Part shown: positions 1 to 6,948 of the stretch, piece after piece
Layout: each line of letters opens with the position of its first letter
Numbering within the stretch: the stretch's first letter is position 1
Assembly (NCBI RefSeq): GCF_014648195.1
Contig: NZ_BMQQ01000009.1
Location: forward strand, 30,063 to 63,783
DNA length: 33,721 nt
Direction: 5' to 3'
From: Streptomyces purpureus
Lineage (GTDB): Bacteria; Actinomycetota; Actinomycetes; Streptomycetales; Streptomycetaceae
The notes under the pieces: model-generated
Seen by the model: the letters and a program-made list of their open reading frames with translations, nothing else
Database searches by the model: none
Told to the model about the DNA's origin: nothing
Program-made: the position numbers and the translations under genes

Positions 1-974
1 GCGGCCAGGCCCTGCGCCCCCAGATGCGCAAGCGGCTGAGCGGACTGCGCCCCGCCCCGCGCGCCGTCCTGCTGGAGTTCGAGGAGGCGCCCGCCTTCTA
101 CGACGACACCGAGGACGACGGGTACGCGGGCGCCGGTGCCGAACAGGCGCTGTTCACCTGGTCCGTGCTGCGCGGCTACGGGGACGGGCGCTGGGAGCTC
201 GCCGTCGAGCCCCAGCCGGACGGCGTGCCCTTCGCCCGCGCCCGCGAGCAGGCCCTGCTCGCCCTGGCCGGGGTGCTGGCCGGCGCCGACGCGGCCCGCC
301 CGGCCGGTGACCCCGTGCCCCTCGAAGTCGCCCTGCCGGGCTCGCTGTTCGGCGCCGCCGTCGCCGAGTGGGAGATGCGCGAGGACCACCGCCCCAGCTC
401 GCCGCGGTCCGTCGTCGGCGCCGACCGGCCCGTCGTCCTGCGGGACATCGAGCGCCGGCTCGCCCCGGTGGTGGGCGACGAGGGTGCCGCCGACCCGTGG
501 GCGCGCCGCTGGCAGGGGCTGCTGAGCGCCCCCCGCCTCACGCCCGTACGGCTCGCCGAACCGCACGCCCCGCTCGGCCGGCAGCAGTTGAGCGCGCTGC
601 CGGACGGCACCGTGCCGGTGCTCTGCCGGGACGTGTCGGCCGGGACCGGCGGCGACGCCGTCCAGCGCGCGGCCGGTCTCGGCTTCCCCGTCGCGCTCTG
701 GCGCGCCGACGGCCACGGCGAGCCGCACCCGGATCCGGCCGCCGGCCACTGCGAGGAGTTCCACGACGGGGTCGCCGGGCTCCTCTCCGCCGTCGGCCCC
801 GATCCGGCCGTCCTGTCCCTGCCCCGCCGGGTGTGGCGACTGCGGGCCGGGGAGCCGAGGGCCGCCTGGACGCGTGGTCTTGTGCTCTTCTACGACGATC
901 CGCGGCACCCTTTGCCCCGCGCGGCCGAAAAACCCCTCCAGCAACCGGGGCGACGAGACCGGAATGCATCGTGA
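1..974 (+). CDS. VMAP-like protein, C-terminal part (5' end outside window)
   Basis: The reading frame is open from base 3 to the TGA at 972-974, so the gene starts left of the window and only its last ~323 residues are visible. This part resembles the C-terminal domain of vWA-MoxR-associated proteins (VMAP-C). It has a start like RAVLLEFEEAP, a short motif ALWRADGH, and the near-terminal signature LVLFYDDPRHPLP followed by a polar tail. The MoxR ATPase gene follows after 52 bases on the same strand, then a vWA-like protein. That gene order is the one described for the vWA-MoxR-VMAP ternary conflict systems of Aravind and colleagues. In those systems VMAP is thought to link the MoxR/vWA chaperone pair to an N-terminal effector (often a peptidase or another variable domain). 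The effector here would lie outside the window. The family call rests on motif memory plus gene context; the function is inferred. Confidence 0.72.
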   Translation, partial: GQALRPQMRKRLSGLRPAPRAVLLEFEEAPAFYDDTEDDGYAGAGAEQALFTWSVLRGYGDGRWELAVEPQPDGVPFARAREQALLALAGVLAGADAARPAGDPVPLEVALPGSLFGAAVAEWEMREDHRPSSPRSVVGADRPVVLRDIERRLAPVVGDEGAADPWARRWQGLLSAPRLTPVRLAEPHAPLGRQQLSALPDGTVPVLCRDVSAGTGGDAVQRAAGLGFPVALWRADGHGEPHPDPAAGHCEEFHDGVAGLLSAVGPDPAVLSLPRRVWRLRAGEPRAAWTRGLVLFYDDPRHPLPRAAEKPLQQPGRRDRNAS

Positions 975-1026
975 TCCGCGGCGGGCCCCGGTACTGTCGT
1001 GGCAGCCTGTCGAGAAGGGGGTCGAC

Positions 1027-2052
1027 ATGAGCGAATGGCTTATCTACCGGGGCGCCGGAGCCCCGCACGACGGAATCGACCTGCTGCCCCCACCGCCGCC
1101 ATGGCGCGATTTCGACGGTGACGGCCCGGTCCAGACGGCGAGCGCGCTCGACAGCGCCTCCCGCCGCCGGCTCGGCGTCCGCGACTTCCAGGCCCAGCTG
1201 CACCGGCCGGGCACCGAGGAGCGCGAGCTCGTCAACGCCGCCCTCTATCTGCGCAGACCCCTCCTGGTCACCGGCAACCCGGGCAGCGGCAAGTCGACCA
1301 TCGCCCACTCCGTCGCGTACGAACTGCGCCTCGGCCGGGTCCTCAACTGGCCCATCGTCAGCCGCAGCACCCTGCGCGACGGGCTCTACCAGTACGACGC
1401 CATCGGCCGGCTCCAGGACCTCCAGATCCGCCGCACCCTCGGCGAGGGCGACCAGCACGAGGGCTCCGCCATCGCCGACATCGGGCGCTACATCCGGCTC
1501 GGCCCCCTCGGCACCGCGCTGCTGCCGTACGACCGGCCCCGGGTCCTCCTCGTCGACGAGCTCGACAAGAGCGACATCGACCTCCCCAACGACCTGCTGA
1601 ACGTCCTGGAGGAGGGCGAGTTCGTCATCCCGGAGCTGGAGCGGATCGCCGACATCGCCCCCGTGGTCGAGGTCATGACCGACGACGGCGTGAAGGTCCC
1701 CCTCCACGGCGGGCGGGTCCGCTGCCGGCAGTTCCCCTTCATCGTGATGACCAGCAACGGCGAACGCGACTTCCCCGCGCCGCTGCGCCGCCGCTGCATC
1801 CAGCTGCAGATGCCGGCCCCCGACGAGGCCCGGCTCGCCGGGATGGTGCGGGCCCACTTCGGCGACCAGGCGGAGGTGGAGCATGCCGACCTCATCCGGC
1901 GCTTCCTCCACCGGGACGCCGGTGACGTCCTCGCGGTCGACCAGCTGCTCAACGCCATCCAGCTGGTCCGGCTCATGGGGGCGGAGGAGGGCGCCGCCAC
2001 CAGGGCCCGGCTCGCCGACGTCCTGATGACACCGCTCGACCGGACGGGGTGA
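1027..2052 (+). CDS. MoxR-family AAA+ ATPase
   Basis: This 341-residue AAA+ ATPase is of MoxR type. Walker A is GNPGSGKS at residues 83-90. Walker B is VLLVDELDKSD with D177 and E178. A sensor-1-like MTSNGERDF stretch and an arginine-rich APLRRRC motif follow, as in MoxR chaperones that remodel partners through a vWA protein. The ATG at 1027 is chosen because GAGAAGGGGG lies at 1011-1020, about six bases upstream. The stop overlaps the next start (GTGA at 2049-2052), so it should be translationally coupled to the vWA-like gene. It is probably the energy-using component of the ternary module with the VMAP-like gene upstream and the vWA-like gene downstream. ATPase assignment is firm; the role in this system is inferred from context. 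Confidence 0.9.
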   Translation: MSEWLIYRGAGAPHDGIDLLPPPPPWRDFDGDGPVQTASALDSASRRRLGVRDFQAQLHRPGTEERELVNAALYLRRPLLVTGNPGSGKSTIAHSVAYELRLGRVLNWPIVSRSTLRDGLYQYDAIGRLQDLQIRRTLGEGDQHEGSAIADIGRYIRLGPLGTALLPYDRPRVLLVDELDKSDIDLPNDLLNVLEEGEFVIPELERIADIAPVVEVMTDDGVKVPLHGGRVRCRQFPFIVMTSNGERDFPAPLRRRCIQLQMPAPDEARLAGMVRAHFGDQAEVEHADLIRRFLHRDAGDVLAVDQLLNAIQLVRLMGAEEGAATRARLADVLMTPLDRTG

Positions 2053-5000
2053 CGCGGGTGCCCGGCCCCCGCCCGGACCCCTTCCTCCATCTCGTAGAGG
2101 CCCTCTCGACCGCCGGAGTACGGCTGGACAGCAGGGAGATCGCGGACGCGCTCTGGCTGTCCCGGTGGACGGCGCCCGACGCCGAGCCCGCGCCACCCGG
2201 CGCGCCCGACGCACGCCGCAAGGATCCGGCCAAAGTCCCCGCCGGGCATCCGGCGGCCGAAGCGGACCAGGCCCCGCCCACCGCCGCGACGGACCGTGAC
2301 ACCCCGCCGGAGACCGAGCCACGCGGTTCGACGGCACCCGTCCCCGCCCCCGATCCGGGCCGCCGGACCAGGGCGCCCGCCGCATCCACCCTGCCGTCCC
2401 TGCCCCCGCTGCAGCGCGCCCTGCGGGCCCTGCGCTCCTACCGGCCCTCCGGGCCGACCACGGACATCGCCCTCGACGTGGACGCCACCGTCGAACTCGC
2501 CGCCAGCACCGACCTGGTGGTCCCCGTGGTCCGCCGCGTCCGCGGCCGCACCGCCGACCTGCAGATCCTCATGGACGGCGCGCCCTCCATGGCCGTGTGG
2601 GAGGGCCTGCTCCAGGAACTGCGCCGGACCTGCGAGCAGCTCGGCGCCTTCCGGGACGTCGGCGTCCAGTACGTCCACCCGCTGCGCGAGGGCATCGGCG
2701 TCACCGCCCACTCCGGACCCGGGCAGGTCCTGCGCCCCGCCCAGGAGCTGTCCGACGCCTCCGGACAGCGTGTCCACGTCGTCCTCAGCGACTGCACCGG
2801 ACCGCTCTGGCGCGACGGCACCTTCCAGAAGCAGCTGCGCCGCTGGGCGGGCAGCGCGCCGCTCGCCGTGCTCCAGCCGCTGCCCCACCGGATGTGGCAG
2901 CGCACCGCGCTGCCCGCCGCCGTCGGCCTGCTCACCCGCAGGCCGGGACCGTACCGGGCGCTGGAGTTCCGGGGCCTGGAGCCGGGCACGCGCGCGCGGT
3001 ACGGCGCCACGGTGCCCCACCCCGTCGTGCCCGTCCTCACCCCGACGCCGGCCGCGCTGCGCACCTGGGCGCGGCTGGTCTCCTCCGACGCCGGGCTCGA
3101 ACTGCGCTGCGCGGCCGCCCCCCTTGAGGCGCCCCGGGACAGCGTGGCGGCCGCCCCCGGGGAGGACCGGGAGGCCGCCGCCGAGCGGCTCGCCGAGTTC
3201 GCCGAGACCGCCTCGCCCGCCGCCCGTCAGCTCGCCGTCCAGCTCTCCGCCGCGCCCCTGTCCGTGCCCGTGATGCAGCTTGTCCAGCGCGCGATGCTGC
3301 CGCAGAGCGGCCCCGGCGAACTGGCCGAGGTGCTCCTCGGCGGCCTGGTCCGGGAGCTCGACGAACCCCGCGGCGGCGACCGGGACGACGGCCGGCGGCA
3401 CGGGCCGTGGTTCGAGTTCCAGCCGTACGTACGCGAACTGCTCCTCGAACAGCTCAGCGCGGGCGAGGCCGCACTCGTCCTCAAGCACTGCGCCTTCTAC
3501 ATCGAGCGCACCTTCGGCCGCGGCGCCCGGAACTTCCCCGCCATCGTCGTCGCCCACCTGGAAGGCACCGGGCGCCGGGTCGCCAGCGGCAGCGGCAGCG
3601 TGCCCGAACCCTTCGTGTACGTCTCCGAACAGGTCATGCGGCGCTTCGAGCGCGAGGTCGGCTACCGCTCCACCACCCCCTCCGCCGCCGAGGGCCCGGT
3701 CGCCGCCGCCACCGCCCACCTGCGGTCCTACGCCGCTAAACGCTCCACCGACGACCTCCTGGAGGCGCTGCGGCTGCTGCGCACCCCGGCCGCCGCCGAC
3801 CACCCCGACCGCGGCCGGCTCTACACCGAAGCGCTGCTGCACGCCTGGACCGAATGGCGTGACCCCGACTCCCTGCGCCGCGCCGAGCAGGTCGCCCGCG
3901 CCCGTACCGACGGCGCCACCGCGCGCGTGCGGGCCCGGGACCGGCTCACCCTCGCCCGCGTGCTGCGCGCCCGCGGCGAGGCGGTCACCGGCGACCAGGG
4001 CGCCGGGGACCTCGACGAGGCCGCCGCCCAGCTGGAACGGGCCCTCGGGGAACGGGGCCTGGACACCGACACCATGCGGGAGTGCGCGCTGCTCCACACC
4101 CGGATCGTGGAGCGGCGCTCACAGCTCTCGCCCACCGCCGCCGCCGAGCCGCTGCGCCGCTCCAGCCGCCTGCTCGGCCGGCTCACCCAGACCTGGCCGG
4201 GCGGCCCGCCGCCGCCCGAACTCCGCTTCGCCCTCGGGCGGGTGCTCCTCCAGCGGGCCGCCCTGGAGGAGCCCGGCAGCGACCGGACAAGGGAACTGGC
4301 CGAACGGGCCGCTTCCGCGCTCGATTCGGGGGTACAGGACACCAGGAGCGCGGAGGACGGAGCTGTACCACCGGCGCGTGCGCTGTTCGATCTTGCCGAG
4401 GCATACGCGCTCAGTGGTGAACCGTTCACACACCCCGCGGAAGGGGAAACCTTGAACCGGGCCGCCGACGCGGCCCGTAGAGAGGGGGAGACGGAGCTGG
4501 AGGCCCTCGCGCTCGGCCGGCTCGCCGTGTACCGGTGGGCCCGGCACCGCGCGGCCGGCCACGCACACGACGTTGACAGCGTCACACAGGACACCGAACT
4601 GGCCGAGGCGGAGATGAAACGGGCATTGAGTCTGTTACGACCGGGTGACCCACAACGCGTAGAACTCCTCGTCGCATACGGCCGGATGCTCCTGGAGATT
4701 CTCCAGGAGCCCGAGCCCAGGTCCACGGTCTCCGAGGCCGTGCACAGCCTCCGGGAGGCCGTCGCCGACACGGCCCCCAGCCACCCCTCCGCGGCCGAGC
4801 GCCGACTGCTCCTCGCCCGCGCGCTGCGCGAGCGCTACCACCGCGAGTCCATGATCGCCGACCTGTACGAGGCGTGCTGGACGGCCGAAGAGGCACTGAG
4901 GGGCACCGAGATACCCGCCCCGCGCGCCCAGGCCCTGCTCGAACTGGGCGGCCTGCACCGGCTGCTGGCCGAGCGCACCGAGGAGCGCGGCGAGTGGGGG

Positions 5001-5237
5001 ATCTCCGACGACACCTACCGGCGCGCGGCCACCGAGGCCGCCGCCGCGGGCGACCCGCTGACCGCCGCGCGGGCCCTGCACGGCCGCGGCGAGGTCCTGG
5101 AATACCTCGCCGGACCGGCCAGGGCGCTGGAGATGTACCGGCAGGCCCGCGAGCAGTGGGACGGCGTCCCGGGCGCGGATCCGGCCGAAGTGCGGCGCAC
5201 GGATGACCGGATCCGGCACCTGGGCGGCACGCGGTGA
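2049..5237 (+). CDS. SAV_2336-type vWA-like protein with helical-repeat C-terminus
   Basis: The protein has 1062 residues and its GTG start overlaps the MoxR stop (GTGA). Residues 1-40 (DPFLHLVEALSTAGVRLDSRE) match the N-terminal signature of Streptomyces SAV_2336-type proteins. Residues ~45-125 are a Pro/Ala-rich linker. Residues ~130-340 look like a von Willebrand A fold: the strand ADLQILMDGAPSM holds D176-G-A-P-S180, a MIDAS-like motif with Ala for the first Ser of DxSxS, and HVVLSDCTGP is a later strand. From ~390 the sequence is helical, and ~540-1062 is a TPR-like solenoid. It probably supplies the vWA partner of MoxR and a docking scaffold. It ends 83 bases before the RiPP precursor gene. 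A TTA codon (residue 863) lies in a patch of unusual codons at about 4320-4690. No catalytic activity can be assigned. Confidence 0.78.
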   Translation: MTRVPGPRPDPFLHLVEALSTAGVRLDSREIADALWLSRWTAPDAEPAPPGAPDARRKDPAKVPAGHPAAEADQAPPTAATDRDTPPETEPRGSTAPVPAPDPGRRTRAPAASTLPSLPPLQRALRALRSYRPSGPTTDIALDVDATVELAASTDLVVPVVRRVRGRTADLQILMDGAPSMAVWEGLLQELRRTCEQLGAFRDVGVQYVHPLREGIGVTAHSGPGQVLRPAQELSDASGQRVHVVLSDCTGPLWRDGTFQKQLRRWAGSAPLAVLQPLPHRMWQRTALPAAVGLLTRRPGPYRALEFRGLEPGTRARYGATVPHPVVPVLTPTPAALRTWARLVSSDAGLELRCAAAPLEAPRDSVAAAPGEDREAAAERLAEFAETASPAARQLAVQLSAAPLSVPVMQLVQRAMLPQSGPGELAEVLLGGLVRELDEPRGGDRDDGRRHGPWFEFQPYVRELLLEQLSAGEAALVLKHCAFYIERTFGRGARNFPAIVVAHLEGTGRRVASGSGSVPEPFVYVSEQVMRRFEREVGYRSTTPSAAEGPVAAATAHLRSYAAKRSTDDLLEALRLLRTPAAADHPDRGRLYTEALLHAWTEWRDPDSLRRAEQVARARTDGATARVRARDRLTLARVLRARGEAVTGDQGAGDLDEAAAQLERALGERGLDTDTMRECALLHTRIVERRSQLSPTAAAEPLRRSSRLLGRLTQTWPGGPPPPELRFALGRVLLQRAALEEPGSDRTRELAERAASALDSGVQDTRSAEDGAVPPARALFDLAEAYALSGEPFTHPAEGETLNRAADAARREGETELEALALGRLAVYRWARHRAAGHAHDVDSVTQDTELAEAEMKRALSLLRPGDPQRVELLVAYGRMLLEILQEPEPRSTVSEAVHSLREAVADTAPSHPSAAERRLLLARALRERYHRESMIADLYEACWTAEEALRGTEIPAPRAQALLELGGLHRLLAERTEERGEWGISDDTYRRAATEAAAAGDPLTAARALHGRGEVLEYLAGPARALEMYRQAREQWDGVPGADPAEVRRTDDRIRHLGGTR
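4635..4637 (+). other. In-frame TTA (bldA) codon in the vWA-like gene
   Basis: TTA encodes Leu863, in frame with the GTG at 2049. In Streptomyces TTA is read only by the bldA tRNA, which becomes abundant late in growth, so full-length product may be limited to that stage. The codon sits among other rare codons (AGT, CGA, GTA, CCA, CAA). Confidence 0.9.
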
Positions 5238-5320
5238 CTCGCACGTGTTTCCGGGCGCGGGCCAGAGGGCATGTGCGGTGAGACCTGCACAGCGCGGACG
5301 CGACCACACGAGGAGACGAT

Positions 5321-5497
5321 GTGCGGACCCCGGCCGTGAGCGTGCCCGGCGAGTCGCTGCCGGACTTCTCCGGCGTCGACCTCGCCGCCCTGTACGACCG
5401 CAGTGAACGGCCGGCGCTCTCCGTGGTGCTGGAGGGGCTGCTGGCCCGGCCGCGTACGGAACACGACACGTTCGCCGCGTTCGAGGACACACCGTGA
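5321..5497 (+). CDS. fxsA: FxsA-type cyclophane RiPP precursor, variant C-terminus FEDTP
   Basis: This short gene encodes 58 residues directly upstream of fxsB. The GTG at 5321 is the only start in frame with the body of the peptide, and GAGGAG at 5310-5315 lies five bases upstream. An overlapping ATG at 5319 is in another frame and stops after six codons. The leader has the look of FxSxx-COOH precursors: LPDFSGVDLAALYD, then a helix like PALSVVLEGLLARP. The core is at the extreme C-terminus, TFAAFEDTP. The family normally ends F-x-S-x-x; here it is F54-E55-D56-T57-P58, with Asp where Ser is expected. Phe51 starts a second possible three-residue motif (FAA). FxsB would be expected to join a Phe ring to the beta carbon of the third residue. 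Family assignment rests on the context with fxsB/fxsT and the leader; the exact crosslink is unknown. Confidence 0.8.
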   Translation: MRTPAVSVPGESLPDFSGVDLAALYDRSERPALSVVLEGLLARPRTEHDTFAAFEDTP

Positions 5498-5499
5498 GA

Positions 5500-5519
5500 C
5501 CCCGCCCCGCCGGGCGGGG
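5500..5519 (+). terminator. GC hairpin between fxsA and fxsB (possible attenuator)
   Basis: Three bases after the fxsA stop, CCCCGCCC (5500-5507) pairs with GGGCGGGG (5512-5519) around a CGCC loop. There is no T run, so it may be a weak terminator or an mRNA-stabilising 3' structure, either of which would make precursor message exceed enzyme message. Confidence 0.55.
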
Positions 5520-5560
5520 GAACGACTGGAGCCGATGAACTGACGCAACGGGGGTGCGGA

Positions 5561-6817
5561 GTGAGGGTCGAGCACACGGGCGCGGGAGCGGCCCGCTCCC
5601 CGGCGCCCTGGCCGCTGTACGAGCTCGATCTCGCCGAGGCCCGACGCACCGGGCCACACCCCCTGCCGTTCCGCCAGTTCGTCCTGAAGACACACAGCCG
5701 CTGCAACCTGGCCTGTACGTACTGCTACATCTACGAGAGCCCCGACCGCAGTTGGCGCGAGCGGCCCGTCCGGGTCCCCGACGCCACCATGCGGCGCACC
5801 GCGGCCCGGATCGCCGAACACGTCCGCGCCCACCGCCTGAGCTCCGTACGGGTCGATCTGCACGGCGGTGAACCGCTCCTCGGCGGCGCCGCGCCCCTGC
5901 TGCGCTACACCGCCCACGTCCGCGAGGCGTTACCCGACCACTGCGCCGTCTCCTTCGTCGTGCAGACCAACGGCACCCTCCTCACCCCGGACGCCCTCGC
6001 CGCACTCGCCGGCGCAGGCATCCGCGTCGGGCTGAGCCTCGACGGCGGCACCGCCGCCCACAACCGCCGCCGCGTCGACCACGCCGGCCGCCCCGGCTGG
6101 CCGGCCGCTGCCCGCGCCGCCCGGCTGCTGCGCGACCACCCCGGCAGCTACGCCGGCATCCTCTGCACCATCGACCTCACCAGCGACCCGGGCGAGGTGC
6201 TGGACGGCCTCACCGCGCTGCGGCCCCCCGCGCTCGACCTGCTCCTGCCGCACGCCAACTGGTCCTCCCCACCGCCCGGGGTCGCACCCGACGACCCCCG
6301 CACGCTCACCCTGCCCCACCGGCGCCCCACGCCCTACGGCGACTGGCTCGCCGAGGTCTTCGACCTGTGGTGGGACAAGGACCGGCCCGCGGTCCCCGTC
6401 CGGCTCTTCGCCGAGATCATCGCCCTGCTCCTCGGCCTGCCCAGCTCCACCGAGTCCGTCGGACTCTCCCCGGCCGCCACCGTCGTCGTCGACACCGACG
6501 GCGCCATCGAACAGGTCGACTCGCTGAAGACGGCCTACCCCTACGCCCCGGCCACCGGACTCGACGTGCACCGCAACACCTTCGACGAGGCCCTGGAGCA
6601 CCCCGGGATCGTCGCCCGGCAGCTCGGCCGCGGCGCACTGCCCGCCGCCTGTCTCGACTGCCCCCTCGTCGCCGTCTGCGGCGCCGGCAACTACGCCCAC
6701 CGCTATGTGGCGCACAGCGGGTTCCAGCACCCGACGGTCTACTGCGCGGACATGACCCGGCTCATACGGCACATAGCCGGCCGGCTGCGCGCCGAGATCG
6801 CCAGCGCCTCGCCGTAA
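5561..6817 (+). CDS. fxsB: FxsB-type radical SAM/SPASM peptide maturase
   Basis: This 418-residue radical SAM enzyme starts at GTG 5561. The 4Fe-4S SAM-binding motif is C48-N-L-A-C52-T-Y-C55, and the SAM-contact motif is GGEP at 102-105. A SPASM-like C-terminal cluster set is visible as C364, C367, C373 and C395. FxsB enzymes act on FxsA precursors and make three-residue cyclophanes by linking an aromatic ring to the beta carbon of a nearby residue. At this length it is the stand-alone form, without the inactivated HExxH metallohydrolase extension found on some FxsB proteins. The gene follows fxsA by 63 bases, with a GC hairpin between them. Leu124 is encoded by TTA (5930-5932), suggesting bldA control of maturation. 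Radical SAM assignment is firm; the FxsB subfamily rests on motifs plus the neighbouring fxsA and fxsT. Confidence 0.9.
   Translation: MRVEHTGAGAARSPAPWPLYELDLAEARRTGPHPLPFRQFVLKTHSRCNLACTYCYIYESPDRSWRERPVRVPDATMRRTAARIAEHVRAHRLSSVRVDLHGGEPLLGGAAPLLRYTAHVREALPDHCAVSFVVQTNGTLLTPDALAALAGAGIRVGLSLDGGTAAHNRRRVDHAGRPGWPAAARAARLLRDHPGSYAGILCTIDLTSDPGEVLDGLTALRPPALDLLLPHANWSSPPPGVAPDDPRTLTLPHRRPTPYGDWLAEVFDLWWDKDRPAVPVRLFAEIIALLLGLPSSTESVGLSPAATVVVDTDGAIEQVDSLKTAYPYAPATGLDVHRNTFDEALEHPGIVARQLGRGALPAACLDCPLVAVCGAGNYAHRYVAHSGFQHPTVYCADMTRLIRHIAGRLRAEIASASP
5930..5932 (+). other. In-frame TTA (bldA) codon in fxsB
   Basis: TTA encodes Leu124 of FxsB, in frame with GTG 5561. It is the only TTA codon noticed in the gene and falls early, shortly after the GGEP motif, so translation without the bldA tRNA would give an inactive fragment. 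Confidence 0.92.
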
Positions 6818-6948
6818 GCCTGTCGGCCGATTGCCCGCGCGCGTCCGGGACTTCACCGGATCGGCAGGTCGCGGATGCCTTACGGTGCCGGAAGAGCCCA
6901 CGTTCCCCATCGCACGCCACACTGCTCGCAGGACAGGGAGACGGTCGT

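Noticed and set aside
538..4097. Long minus-strand frames opposite the VMAP, MoxR and vWA-like genes
   Set aside because: They span gene borders of well-supported plus-strand genes and have shadow-like composition with no recognisable motif.
5319..5339. ATG at 5319 as the fxsA start
   Set aside because: It is in a different frame from the precursor and stops after six codons; the GTG at 5321 gives the family-like leader and core.
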